DNA of 64,000 bases from Rhabdochlamydiaceae bacterium (lineage in GTDB: Bacteria > Chlamydiota > Chlamydiia > Chlamydiales > Rhabdochlamydiaceae), in NCBI GenBank assembly GCA_019745395.1, contig JAIETG010000002.1, forward strand, positions 1 to 64,000. Reading direction: 5' to 3'. Position 1 is the stretch's first letter, and each line of letters starts with the position of its first letter. The position numbers and the translations under genes are program-made. Of this stretch, positions 46,888-55,192 are shown piece after piece. Below the pieces are notes generated by a model. It had not been told where the DNA came from and made no database searches. It saw nothing but the letters and a program-made list of their open reading frames with translations.

Positions 46888-47749
46888 TAAGCATCCCTAA
46901 AGGTTGAATTTCTGATAGATCGATAGAGGTTTTCCATAAAGGTGGGAGCTTTTCTGGAGCGATTTCTGCAAGAGGAGCAAGGACGAATCCTCTTTCATTT
47001 ATCCGTGGATGTGGAATTGTAAGTAGTGGATCGTTGATGCAAAGATCATCATAAAAAAGGATGTCAATGTCTAGCGTCCGCTCTCCCCAATGGACATCTC
47101 GTTTGCGATGAGCGTGAGTTTCAATTTCGAGGCATTTGCGATGGAAGGCATATGGGTCGAGCGCTGTTTGAATGATTGCAGTCATGTTGAGAAATAGGCC
47201 TTGTCCAAGAGGTCCTCCAACAGGCTTTGTTTCAAATATTTGTGATTGAGCCAGTACTATTCCTAAGCGGTCAAGAGCGTAACGAAGATAGGCAGAGCGG
47301 TCTCCTAGATTAGAGCCTAAAGCTACAATAACCTGGTGTTGTGTAGAGGAATGGGGAGGAGAAAAGCGGCGTCTTAATAAAGATACTCCGCAGTTATTTA
47401 ATTTGCTTTCTACGGGGGGGTGTAGTTTTTTTATGGAAATTTCTACAGAGTCTACTTTGGGCTGGAGTAAAATTAATTCGGAGACTCGGTGGGCAAACTT
47501 TTCTAATAAAGAGTCGTGGTGTGTGTGCGCTAATTGTTCAATGAGAACACAGATTTGTCCATAGTCGATCGTATCTGTAAGGCAATCACTTTCACAGGCC
47601 TTTGAAAGATCCGTAAATATGGTTATATCAAATTCGATTGGTTGAGGAGTGTTTTTTTCCTGTTCGAGTACTCCAATGATCATGTTGATACGCAATCCTC
47701 GGATTTCAATACGGTCGAGATGTAAATGAGAGGAAAAAGTATTTTGCAT
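46874..47749 (-). CDS. folBK: Fused dihydroneopterin aldolase and HPPK
   Basis: 291 residues from the ATG at 47749, which has AGGAAA about 7 nt upstream; the open frame reaches 47938 but the extra residues are not conserved. N-terminal FolB domain (DRIEIRGLRINMIIGVLEQE to about 125) and C-terminal FolK domain from about 135: VALGSNLGDRSAYL, ERTLDIDILFYDD, IPHPRINERGFVLAPLAEI. Together they turn dihydroneopterin into the pyrophosphorylated pterin used by DHPS. It is the first gene of the block running through gpgS and the DHPS-like gene to the SDR. The fusion is known from other chlamydiae, to my memory. Confidence 0.92.
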   Translation of the reverse strand: MQNTFSSHLHLDRIEIRGLRINMIIGVLEQEKNTPQPIEFDITIFTDLSKACESDCLTDTIDYGQICVLIEQLAHTHHDSLLEKFAHRVSELILLQPKVDSVEISIKKLHPPVESKLNNCGVSLLRRRFSPPHSSTQHQVIVALGSNLGDRSAYLRYALDRLGIVLAQSQIFETKPVGGPLGQGLFLNMTAIIQTALDPYAFHRKCLEIETHAHRKRDVHWGERTLDIDILFYDDLCINDPLLTIPHPRINERGFVLAPLAEIAPEKLPPLWKTSIDLSEIQPLGMLNALI

Positions 47750-47907
47750 GGAGAAATTTCCTGGGATTAACAGTTGATTCCCTTGAAGTATAGTAGTCGA
47801 TAACATTATGACAATCTTAATTTTGTTTTTTTGTAGGACATTTTTCAGGTATAGAAAAAATGCACTAAAATTCTGTTGAATTTTAGTAAGACTGTTTGAG
47901 CTAGATC

Positions 47908-48711
47908 TTATTTCGCTGGGGAAAAATATTTTTCCCATTCCGAGTTAGGGGGTCTAAAAAATATGTAATTTCCAACTCCCTTAAAAACGCCTTCTTTACA
48001 CATGTGGGCCTCTGCTTGCTTTTGCGAATATACAAAGCCTTTTGCTGTCATCTGATCAATGATTTCGCGGTGAATTGGAAGGTTGTTATTAATTTCCACT
48101 AAAATAGACTTTAGTTCTGGATGTTCCAAAAGTTGCTTTGCGCCCTTTAAAATTTTATGCTCAATTCCGTCGACATCGATTTTAATATGCTGAGGAATGT
48201 CGATGAACTTTTTTTGAATGAGCTCATCCAAGCTCATAGAAAGACATCCTTGAGTATAGCTAAATAGTGAAGGTTCGTGCTTGAAATTACATGTATCTTC
48301 AAAGTTATGACAGGAACCTCCTTCTTTAAATTCACTAATGTGTAATTCGCTCCATGTCATTCCATCGCTTATTGCAATTGGATATGCTTTGATTTTTTTA
48401 TCCATTTTATTAATGAAAATATTCTTGTTGAGAAGGGCGTAATTTAGTGATTCAGGTTCAAAAGCAATAACAGTAACCCCGCAAGAAAACGCTGCATAAA
48501 GGGAATATAGGCCAATGTTTGCTCCAATATCGATGAAAAGATCATCAGGCATAAAGGTGTCGATCCATTGAATTGTTTCAGGCTCTTTTTGCCTAATCGT
48601 ATTGATTCTCCATGTTACCATTTCATTCGTTGCGTGAAAAAGGATTCGGAAATTTGAATCATTATTAGAAGTGACTTCTATTATTTCCGATTCCATTATT
48701 TGTGAGTCCAT
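47908..48711 (-). CDS. FkbM-family methyltransferase
   Basis: 267 residues. SAM-binding motif FIDIGANIGLYSLYAAF with the acidic end of strand 2 in VIAFEPESLNYALLNKN; IKIDVDGIEHKILKGAKQLL is the FkbM-family strand 4 region. Family members O-methylate sugars or polyketides. It overlaps the upstream oxygenase gene by 16 nt, so both are one unit. Substrate unknown; a surface glycan or a small molecule is possible. It lies in the tRNA-Leu island. Confidence 0.82.
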   Translation of the reverse strand: MDSQIMESEIIEVTSNNDSNFRILFHATNEMVTWRINTIRQKEPETIQWIDTFMPDDLFIDIGANIGLYSLYAAFSCGVTVIAFEPESLNYALLNKNIFINKMDKKIKAYPIAISDGMTWSELHISEFKEGGSCHNFEDTCNFKHEPSLFSYTQGCLSMSLDELIQKKFIDIPQHIKIDVDGIEHKILKGAKQLLEHPELKSILVEINNNLPIHREIIDQMTAKGFVYSQKQAEAHMCKEGVFKGVGNYIFFRPPNSEWEKYFSPAK

Positions 48712-49415
48712 TGAAGATAGTAGTTTAAAAGATTACGTTCTGCCCCTTCATCTAAAATAGGCTCTCTTCCATGAAAAGAACGATTAGATCTAACAAATCC
48801 AAATACACTGTTAGGTAAAAAAGACGCAGTGTCTATTTTTTTAAATTTTTCAAGAGAATGATGCGCAAATCCTTCGCACTCAAAAGAAGAATCAAGAGGC
48901 TGATAGATAGAAGTTCCTAAGTGAGCTTGATCATTGGAACTTGGAAAATAAAAGAGTAAAGTCAAAACCCGTATTGGATGATCTGTATGTGGACCTATGG
49001 AATAGTTTGTTCGATCTCGAATAAGTTCAGCTACTGAAGAAAATGTAACGTGTTCATAGTGCGCGCCAAAGCGTTCTTTTATTTGAGGTTCAAATTTTTC
49101 TAGTAGCATCGTACGCCACTCCTCACTTTTTATTGCAGCTGTAAATTTGCTCCAAAATAACAAATGGCAAAAAGGCAGTTGTTCCAATTCATGCTCTTCT
49201 AAGAGCAGCACGCTACGATCAGCGTAAGCCCCAGGCTTAACTTTGCCTGTTTGATCTAAGCTTTGAAAGTATGAAGTATCTGGAAGGTTAGATAGGAGTT
49301 CTTGATAAAATTCTTTCGGAAATATGTTTTCGATATAGAAATAAGAATAGGGAGAGGAATGTATAGGAGCTTCAGCTAATTTATTCTTTACGTGCAGCAA
49401 AACATCCCTTTCCAT
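48696..49415 (-). CDS. 2-oxoglutarate/Fe(II)-dependent oxygenase
   Basis: 239 residues. The double-stranded beta-helix iron site is visible as HxD in IGPHTDHPIRVLTLLFYFP and the distal His in SNRSFHGREPI. The preceding N-terminal part (YFYIENIFPKEFYQELLSNL) is like prolyl-4-hydroxylase-type proteins that act with glycan or peptide tailoring clusters. GAGGT stands 5 nt before the ATG. It is translated with the FkbM gene (16-nt overlap). The substrate is unknown; a joint hydroxylation-methylation step is inferred. Confidence 0.8.
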   Translation of the reverse strand: MERDVLLHVKNKLAEAPIHSSPYSYFYIENIFPKEFYQELLSNLPDTSYFQSLDQTGKVKPGAYADRSVLLLEEHELEQLPFCHLLFWSKFTAAIKSEEWRTMLLEKFEPQIKERFGAHYEHVTFSSVAELIRDRTNYSIGPHTDHPIRVLTLLFYFPSSNDQAHLGTSIYQPLDSSFECEGFAHHSLEKFKKIDTASFLPNSVFGFVRSNRSFHGREPILDEGAERNLLNYYLQWTHK

Positions 49416-49487
49416 AAGACCTCAATACACATAAGATTAAAATGTACTTTTAGAAATTTATCTTTAATTTTCAAGTAGAATCAGATC

Positions 49488-49517
49488 TCGTGCAGGTTCT
49501 GATTTTGTTCAGAGCAA
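49488..49517 (+). repeat. Degenerate third copy of the tRNA-Leu 3' end
   Basis: Thirty bases align without gaps to tRNA-Leu 3' sequence (40069-40098): the shared CGTGCAGGTTC, then a diverged middle, then TTGTTC and AGAGCAA. About 23 of 30 positions match. It has the same orientation as the other two copies and stands 12 nt before nothing coding. It looks like an old attachment site marking the right edge of the 41.7-49.5 kb segment. Because it is short and diverged, chance similarity is possible. Confidence 0.5.
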
Positions 49518-49569
49518 TTTTACCGACTTCTCTTAAACGGGAGAGGTTGTGGGCTATATTACTTTTTCA

Positions 49570-49815
49570 TCATCCAATACAAGGAAAGATCAGATACTGT
49601 ACTTTTTGTCCTGAAACGGCAGAGATGGGCAACTTCAAAGAGTTGGAGGAAACGTTGGCCTTATTGTAAGTTTCGCGAATTTTTCTTCCATCGTCAATAA
49701 ATAATTCTCTTCCTTCCGTATGCAATCCATTACGCACGGAAATGTACGTGTCAGTCTGTTTTTCTTTGGTATTCCTAATAAAAGTATTGATTCTTTCTAT
49801 GGGTTTTCCTTTACG
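49570..49815 (-). pseudogene. Gene remnant of unknown origin
   Basis: An 82-codon frame without a start codon, bounded by stops, reads TDTYISVRNGLHTEGRELFI then DDGRKIRETYNKAN and ends LIFPCIG. The composition looks like protein rather than random sequence, and the frame has no ATG and only a mid-frame GTG. It is probably the C-terminal end of a lost gene. It lies between the third tRNA-Leu fragment and the peptidase gene. I do not recognise the family. Confidence 0.35.
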
Positions 49816-49826
49816 TTAATTGCTTT

Positions 49827-51836
49827 TTACAGCTGTTGTATGTATTTTTGAAACCATGCGAGATTTTGCTCCATTACATCTAGTTTTGCTTGAGGGTTTT
49901 CAAGTCCATGACCAACATCTGGGTAGAGAGTAAGAGTTGCTTGTTTCCCAAGTCTTTCTAAAGCGCGGTAAAACTCATAGGCTTGAGAGGCGGGGACTCT
50001 GAGGTCTAGTTTTCCATGTTGAATAAGACACGGAGTTGACACATTGCTCACATGATAAAGAGGAGACCTCTGTTCATAGAGTGACGTGTTATTTGTAAAT
50101 TCTCCTAGGTACTCTGTTAAAAAACGATGTAGGTCTGTAGTGCCATTCATGCTTACAAGATTTGTTATACCAGCTCCTATCGAAGCGGCTTTAAAACGGG
50201 AAGTTTGTGTAACGGCCCAAGCAGTCATGTAGCCTCCGTAGCTCCACCCCATGATTCCGAGCTTTTGTGGATCTGCAATTTCTTGAGAGATGAGAAAGTC
50301 TACTCCAGACATTATATCTACAAAATCCATACCTCCCCAGTCTTGCTGATTTGCATAGCGAAAATTGTATCCATATCCTGCTGACCCTCTAGGATTTGGT
50401 CTTAAAACAGCAAAGCCGGCTTGAGCAAAAGAGGCTACTTGGTGAGTATCTGAATTGCCTACAAACGTTTCACTGAAAAAAACAGAGGGCCCACCATGAA
50501 CAATAACGAGAAGAGGGTACTGTTTTCCTTTTTCATATCCGATAGGATAGGTGAAAAGACCTTCTATTATTAAGTTATCTGAAGATTTCCAAGAGATTAT
50601 TTCTGTTTTAGTTTGAGGATAGGATAGCAAGTCTTCATTTAGATGGGAAATTTGGATAGGAGCAAAATGATCTATGGCAGTTATATAGGATTCCGGAGGT
50701 GTTGAAGAAGATTGGATGATCATTCCAAGGGTGTTTCTGTTATAATTTAAGGATACTTCTCTAAAAGACGTATTGCCGGTATCTATTTCTCGAGCAGTAG
50801 TCCCGTTCTTATTTAAAAGAACAAGATGGTACTTAGTGCCTTTTGGTTCGCAAATAATAAGATTCGTTCCATCTTGAGTCCATCCGATTAAATGGGGGCT
50901 TTCATCGAAAGTGCTAGCAAGTTCACTCTTCTCTAATCCATTAGCACGACGTATTGCAATTTTTTTGCTGCCTCCGTACCCTCTGGTAGACGAGCTTGTG
51001 ACGTAGGCTATATGCTCTCCATTTGGAGAATATCTAGGTAAAGCTTCGTAGGTGTTTTTTTTCTCCCAGGGGATAGTATTTCCTGTTGAAAGATCGAGTA
51101 TAGCAATGCTGCTATCTAAGCAAAAAGAGTCAAATTCCGCACTCGGAGAGTGGGCAAATGCGATTTTTGTTCCGTCAGGAGACCAATCAAATTCTGTATG
51201 CAGAGTCCCTAAATCTCCAAAGCCTCTAACGCAGTATTCGTCTGAGGTCCATGGTTTAGGAGTGGGGGTAGGAGAAAAGACCTCAACAGTCCATAGGCGA
51301 TTAATATTCTTTTTTTCTTTATAGACGAAAGGATCTGAACCATTTATTTCATCAGCCATAACAAATGCGATTGTTTTTCCATCTGGAGACCATGCGAATG
51401 TTTGAACGCTTTTTGTTCCTGAAATGAGTGAAATGGGTTTTTTGTCTTCTAAAGAAAGCATGTATAGATGGTGAACTTTTTCGGAACGAGAAATGTAGGC
51501 AATCCATTTTCCGTCAGGGGACCATCTGGGTTGCTGCGCTAGGGAAGATGTTTCTAGAAGAGGGATTGTCAATGTTGTTTCGGAAGATCCTAGGTAGATG
51601 TTAGGTGCCCAATGTTTTTTCTCTATATCAGGTGTTTTGACTACAAAAAGTACCTGTTTGTTATCGGGAGAGGGTTGCACGTCAGAAATAGCTTTTGTCT
51701 GCATGGAGTCTTTCGGGTTCCACAAAAGAGAGGGGGCTTCAGCTTGACCATAGATAGCTGTAAGGATGCAAGAGATCAGTAGGTTTTTGAATCGCATGTT
51801 GTTTTTAGTCTCAGAGTTAATTTGTGAGCCAATCAT
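49827..51836 (-). CDS. S9-family peptidase (acylaminoacyl peptidase / DPP-like), exported
   Basis: 669 residues. N-terminal signal segment (MRFKNLLISCILTAIYGQAEA within the first 35 residues), then a WD40-like propeller (about 40-400) with repeats such as PRWSPDGKWIAYIS, FAWSPDGKTIAFVM and FDWSPDGTKIAFAH, then an alpha/beta hydrolase domain. Catalytic Ser is in GWSYGGYM (about residue 543), Asp in GKLDLRVP and His in DVGHGLE. The ATG at 51836 has AAGGAA upstream; a later ATG at 51797 would give a tidier signal peptide but has no ribosome binding site. It would cleave oligopeptides in the periplasm. Confidence 0.9.
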   Translation of the reverse strand: MIGSQINSETKNNMRFKNLLISCILTAIYGQAEAPSLLWNPKDSMQTKAISDVQPSPDNKQVLFVVKTPDIEKKHWAPNIYLGSSETTLTIPLLETSSLAQQPRWSPDGKWIAYISRSEKVHHLYMLSLEDKKPISLISGTKSVQTFAWSPDGKTIAFVMADEINGSDPFVYKEKKNINRLWTVEVFSPTPTPKPWTSDEYCVRGFGDLGTLHTEFDWSPDGTKIAFAHSPSAEFDSFCLDSSIAILDLSTGNTIPWEKKNTYEALPRYSPNGEHIAYVTSSSTRGYGGSKKIAIRRANGLEKSELASTFDESPHLIGWTQDGTNLIICEPKGTKYHLVLLNKNGTTAREIDTGNTSFREVSLNYNRNTLGMIIQSSSTPPESYITAIDHFAPIQISHLNEDLLSYPQTKTEIISWKSSDNLIIEGLFTYPIGYEKGKQYPLLVIVHGGPSVFFSETFVGNSDTHQVASFAQAGFAVLRPNPRGSAGYGYNFRYANQQDWGGMDFVDIMSGVDFLISQEIADPQKLGIMGWSYGGYMTAWAVTQTSRFKAASIGAGITNLVSMNGTTDLHRFLTEYLGEFTNNTSLYEQRSPLYHVSNVSTPCLIQHGKLDLRVPASQAYEFYRALERLGKQATLTLYPDVGHGLENPQAKLDVMEQNLAWFQKYIQQL

Positions 51837-51968
51837 AAGAATTTCCTTGTTTAACGTCTTTAGATTTTAATGATGTTTGTGGTTTTGTTAACTTTTTCTT
51901 TTATTTGACAAATTGTTTCTGTAAATTTAATGTTTAAATGTTTGTTTTATTAAAGAAATGGTTTTGTT

Positions 51969-52490
51969 ATGAAATTTTCTTTTGTTGGTTTTTTTGTTCT
52001 ATGTGCTTTTATGAGACTTGCTCAAGCAGAGGTGGTTCCATCTCTTAAAGAAGTAACAGAGCGGGGGACGACTTATACAGTGCGTTTTAAAGATAAAGAT
52101 ATTAAGCATCCTGAAAATGTCCAGGTTACATTTGGGCCGGGACTGGTCTATAGAGGTCATTTTTTATCTATGACTTTGTGTAACCGAAGTTTTCTGGAGG
52201 TTTCATTGGAAATTCCAGAAAATGCTTTTACAGATGTGAAAAACGTGGAGCTTTGCTTATCCCACCTTTCCGCAATGATAAACGGCAGGCCTAGAGGTTC
52301 TCCAGTAAGGGTTTTTATAAATGGTGAGGTGTTTGAAGATGCTCTTGATCCGAATTCTGGAGGAATTGTGCATCATAGATTGGATGTCACGGATTGGGTT
52401 CATGAAGGTACGAATGTTATAAAGATTCGGATGTTAAATGGGCTGAGCCAGTATTGGCTAAATTCTTTAGCTGTTACTTTTGAGAAATAG
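51969..52490 (+). CDS. Exported beta-sandwich protein of unknown function
   Basis: 173 residues. Signal peptide MKFSFVGFFVLCAFMRLAQA, then a mostly beta domain. The C-terminal half (VRVFINGEVFEDALDPNSGG, RLDVTDWVHEGTNVIKIRML) has the pattern of carbohydrate-binding jelly-roll modules like the N-domain of GH2 enzymes, where a polar 'INGE' strand is followed by 'DVTDxLxxGxNxIxI'. It may bind a glycan in the periplasm or outside. A bidirectional terminator follows. Confidence 0.65.
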   Translation: MKFSFVGFFVLCAFMRLAQAEVVPSLKEVTERGTTYTVRFKDKDIKHPENVQVTFGPGLVYRGHFLSMTLCNRSFLEVSLEIPENAFTDVKNVELCLSHLSAMINGRPRGSPVRVFINGEVFEDALDPNSGGIVHHRLDVTDWVHEGTNVIKIRMLNGLSQYWLNSLAVTFEK

Positions 52491-52513
52491 TGATTGCTGA
52501 TTTTTCTTTTGAA

Positions 52514-52543
52514 GAGGGGGCTCTGTAGGCCCCCTCATTTTTT
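52514..52543. terminator. Bidirectional intrinsic terminator
   Basis: GAGGGGGC (52514-52521) pairs with GCCCCCTC (52529-52536) around a 7-nt loop, followed by ATTTTTTC on the right and preceded by AAAAG-type purines when read from the other side. It separates two convergent genes and can serve both. Confidence 0.88.
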
Positions 52544-52544
52544 C

Positions 52545-53141
52545 TTATTTGGCTTTAGTGTCAGGACTTTTTCCTTCTTCTCCAAATAGATAATCTAGGA
52601 ATTTTTTAAATCCGTGTTTGTCTTCACTATTATGATCAATACACTCTTTCAAGATGGCAACGGTTTTATCTTTAGGAAGTTTTACATATTCAGCAAATCC
52701 CTCTGCTTGTTCAAGAAGGCAGGGGTTTTCATGATACTCCTTCATAATTCTGTCTCTAGTACCTTCAATGAATCCATTGTATTTTGCAGAGCTGTCTTGG
52801 ATTGTTTTCATGTCTTTTGTTAGTTTGGGATCTGATAAAACATAGGCCCAGTAAGAAAGGTCCGGAACTTCATTGCTAAGAATCGTTCCCATGTCTTCTA
52901 AGTGGGACTTTTTCCCCATTAAAGAAAATAATCCGTCGTCAGCAACTGTTGAGAAGGTTTCATCGATTAAAGCTTTGTTTTTTTTGCTGATCGTAGGATC
53001 GAATTTACATTTAGAGGAAATTTTCCAGGAATGAGGGAGAAGTGAAGTGCGAGAAAGGATAAATAGACCGCCTCCTACTAAAAGGACTCCTAATATCAGA
53101 GCATAAATCCAGAATTTTATAGTTTTTTTTGGCTTGTTCAT
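52545..53141 (-). CDS. Single-pass membrane protein of unknown function
   Basis: 198 residues: basic N-terminus, one membrane helix (about 10-30, FWIYALILGVLLVGGGLFIL), then a helical, highly charged domain outside. The domain has four cysteines and no known motif. It is probably periplasmic with an uncleaved N-terminal anchor. It is close to exported proteins on both sides. Function unknown. Confidence 0.65.
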   Translation of the reverse strand: MNKPKKTIKFWIYALILGVLLVGGGLFILSRTSLLPHSWKISSKCKFDPTISKKNKALIDETFSTVADDGLFSLMGKKSHLEDMGTILSNEVPDLSYWAYVLSDPKLTKDMKTIQDSSAKYNGFIEGTRDRIMKEYHENPCLLEQAEGFAEYVKLPKDKTVAILKECIDHNSEDKHGFKKFLDYLFGEEGKSPDTKAK

Positions 53142-53325
53142 TTTCGCATCCTGTTTATGATAGTAATTTCACTGTAATGTTTATTAGATTAAATGCAATG
53201 TAAAATATTGTGTGAGTTGCGATTTGAGTTCAGGGTGTGAGGGTTTTGCTGTTTTTATTTCTTTGATTGCGGGTGTGGAACAATTCGTGCTAAAATTAGG
53301 ATGAAGAACCGTAGGCGGGAAGAGT

Positions 53326-53730
53326 GTGGTTGCAAAAGACAAGTTAGAGTGTTTAAAAAAACGGATGGAAGCTCTGTCTATTAAAGAAGATGATCTTGTA
53401 GAAAAATTCATTCTAGGATCAGGGTCTGGGGGGCAAAAGATCAATAAGACTTCTTCCTGTGTTTATTTAAAGCATCTGCCAACAGGAATTGAAATCAAAT
53501 GTCAACAAGAGCGATCTAGGGAACTCAATCGATATGTGGCAAGAAAAGAGCTTTGTAATCGATTAGAAGAGATTATTCGCAAGCGCGCTTCGGCAAAAAT
53601 ACAGGAAAGTGAAAAGCTTCGCAGGCAAAAAAAGAAAAGAAGTCGCGCGTCCAAAGAGAAAATGCTTGTGGAGAAAAAAGCGGTTTCTCAAAAAAAATCT
53701 CTTAGAAAAAGCCCCTCTCAGTTTGATTAA
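53326..53730 (+). CDS. Release-factor-like peptidyl-tRNA hydrolase (GGQ protein, ArfB/C12orf65 type)
   Basis: 134 residues. The GGQ loop is in GSGSGGQKINKTSSCVYLKH, and the following TGIEIKCQQERSRELNRYVA matches the release factor domain 3. The C-terminus is a lysine/arginine-rich tail (KLRRQKKKRSRASKEK), as in stand-alone rescue factors that insert a basic tail into the mRNA channel. It has no codon-recognition domain. It may rescue stalled ribosomes. It starts at a GTG and overlaps the convergent GDPD gene by 4 nt. Confidence 0.85.
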   Translation: MVAKDKLECLKKRMEALSIKEDDLVEKFILGSGSGGQKINKTSSCVYLKHLPTGIEIKCQQERSRELNRYVARKELCNRLEEIIRKRASAKIQESEKLRRQKKKRSRASKEKMLVEKKAVSQKKSLRKSPSQFD

Positions 53731-54482
53731 GGCCGTACTCTATCAGGGTAGTTAGAAATAATCCCGTCTACTTTTAATTTTTTCATGAGCTTGATGTCAG
53801 CGTCTGTGTTTACCGTGTAGACGAAGACTTTTTTGTTTCTTTGATGTGCGTCATCGATAAGGGCTTGATTGATGGCATTTTGGCAAAGAACCGCGCAATC
53901 GGCCTCTGCGTCATCAACAAAAGCTGTGTAATTTACGGGAATGGCTTCCATGATAGCTCCCGTTTCTATTTGAGGTAAGAGTTTGTGAAAGGTTAGCAAC
54001 TCATGGTGATTAAAAGAGGATACAAAGAAGTCTTTGTGAGAAAAGCCTTTCTTTTTTACGTAAAACTCGATCAGTTCTGCCACGGGTTTTGCGGTATCGG
54101 GCCCTTTTAGTTCTATATTAATAATGCAGCGTCGATTAACGAGGTCTATCACTTGTTGTAAGGTTGGGATGATTTGGTCTGAAGGACCTCTGTATTTGCT
54201 GAGCTCATCTAATGTTAGTTCTGCTACCAAACCTTTTCCATTGGTGGTTCTGTCAATGAGAGAATCGTGCATGACAATCAGTTCGCCAGATTTGCAGCAT
54301 TGAACATCTAGCTCTACGACATCAACTCCGAGCTTTATAGCTGTTTCAAAGGAGAGTAGTGTGTTTTCTGGGGCGTAGCCACAGGCGCCTCGATGGCCGA
54401 TGATAAGGCAGTTGTTTTCACTGTGAAGAGGGGGCGTTATTAGAGAAAGGCAAACGGCGGACAAGATTTGCATAAGTGCCAT
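53727..54482 (-). CDS. Glycerophosphodiester phosphodiesterase, exported
   Basis: 251 residues with a signal peptide (MALMQILSAVCLSLITPPLHS). GDPD domain with GHRGACGYAPENTLLSFETA, VDVVELDVQCCKSGELIVMHD (split by the metal ligands E and D), INIELKG and the C-terminal VDGIISNYPD. It hydrolyses deacylated phospholipids to glycerol-3-phosphate and an alcohol in the periplasm, which could supply glycerol-3-phosphate from host lipids. Confidence 0.92.
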   Translation of the reverse strand: MALMQILSAVCLSLITPPLHSENNCLIIGHRGACGYAPENTLLSFETAIKLGVDVVELDVQCCKSGELIVMHDSLIDRTTNGKGLVAELTLDELSKYRGPSDQIIPTLQQVIDLVNRRCIINIELKGPDTAKPVAELIEFYVKKKGFSHKDFFVSSFNHHELLTFHKLLPQIETGAIMEAIPVNYTAFVDDAEADCAVLCQNAINQALIDDAHQRNKKVFVYTVNTDADIKLMKKLKVDGIISNYPDRVRP

Positions 54483-54555
54483 AGATGATCCTTTGAGCGG
54501 AAGCTTTAAGGGGGATTTTAAGTGATTCTTGATTTGAAGGGTACGGAATTTTGTA

Positions 54556-54590
54556 AAAACTTCCCTAGATTAAGGATCTAGGGAAGTTTT
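54556..54590 (-). terminator. Strong terminator after the Cys-rich exported gene
   Basis: AAAACTTCCCTAGA (54556-54569) pairs over 14 bp with TCTAGGGAAGTTTT (54577-54590), loop 7 nt. Read on the minus strand it follows the stop at 54596 by 5 nt, and the stem ends in a T run (GTTTTTACAAAATT). The plus orientation also has a T run, but no plus-strand gene ends here. Confidence 0.85.
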
Positions 54591-54595
54591 GGCTG

Positions 54596-55192
54596 TTAAG
54601 GGCGTTTACAGCAACAGTCTGTTGGGCAATCGCAGACTTTTTCTATGACAATCGATGCAGAGACAGTGTCACAATTTGGTCCTGATTGGAGCTGAATATT
54701 GTGCCATCCGCAGGATAAAGGATTGTTATTAATCAGACGTAAAACGTAATCGCAGCATGTTTTTCCACAGACTTTTACGAGCATGCTCATTGTACTCATC
54801 TGATCTCCTGCAAACATTTCTGAACCAACAATCACTTGCCCGTTTAAACTTAAAGCAACTTTTCTGTTTTGATCTTTTTCTTTCATGAAAGAGTACTTGT
54901 CCTCTTTTAATGATACAGAATAGGTGATTCGGTATATCCCTGGTTCTTTAAGTATAAATTCACCGCTTTCTAGGGGATGATCAATGCCTTTGCTGGGCGA
55001 TAGCAGTTCTCCGTCGAACAGGATTGGGTGTTCTGGAGCTATCACATCTGAGCTTTTTGTGTAAAATGATCCATATTCCATGCAACAGCAGGGAGTTGTA
55101 CGGCGTTCAGAGCTATCTGCATGGGCGTGTGTAGCCGCCAGCATAGTAATCATAAAAAAAACAGAGCTCAGTATATTCGATAGTTTTTTCAT
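54596..55192 (-). CDS. Exported Cys-rich protein with a C1q/BclA-like jelly-roll
   Basis: 198 residues. Signal peptide (MKKLSNILSSVFFMITMLAATHAHA). The mature part begins with a CCC cluster (TTPCCCMEYGSF) and ends in CDCPTDCCCKRP, with 13 cysteines in about 173 residues. Between them is a beta-rich domain (residues 40-180) with EFILKEPGIYRITYSVSLKE, KVALSLNGQVIVGS and an ASIVIEKV ending, similar in layout to C1q/TNF and BclA C-terminal domains. Chlamydial outer envelopes are stiffened by disulfide-linked cysteine-rich proteins, so a cross-linked surface role is plausible. The fold assignment is by pattern and moderate. Confidence 0.6.
   Translation of the reverse strand: MKKLSNILSSVFFMITMLAATHAHADSSERRTTPCCCMEYGSFYTKSSDVIAPEHPILFDGELLSPSKGIDHPLESGEFILKEPGIYRITYSVSLKEDKYSFMKEKDQNRKVALSLNGQVIVGSEMFAGDQMSTMSMLVKVCGKTCCDYVLRLINNNPLSCGWHNIQLQSGPNCDTVSASIVIEKVCDCPTDCCCKRP

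Noticed and set aside
40015-49517. CRISPR array or tandem repeat interpretation of the repeated tRNA ends
   Set aside because: Only three copies, widely spaced and identical to a tRNA 3' end, which is explained by integration.
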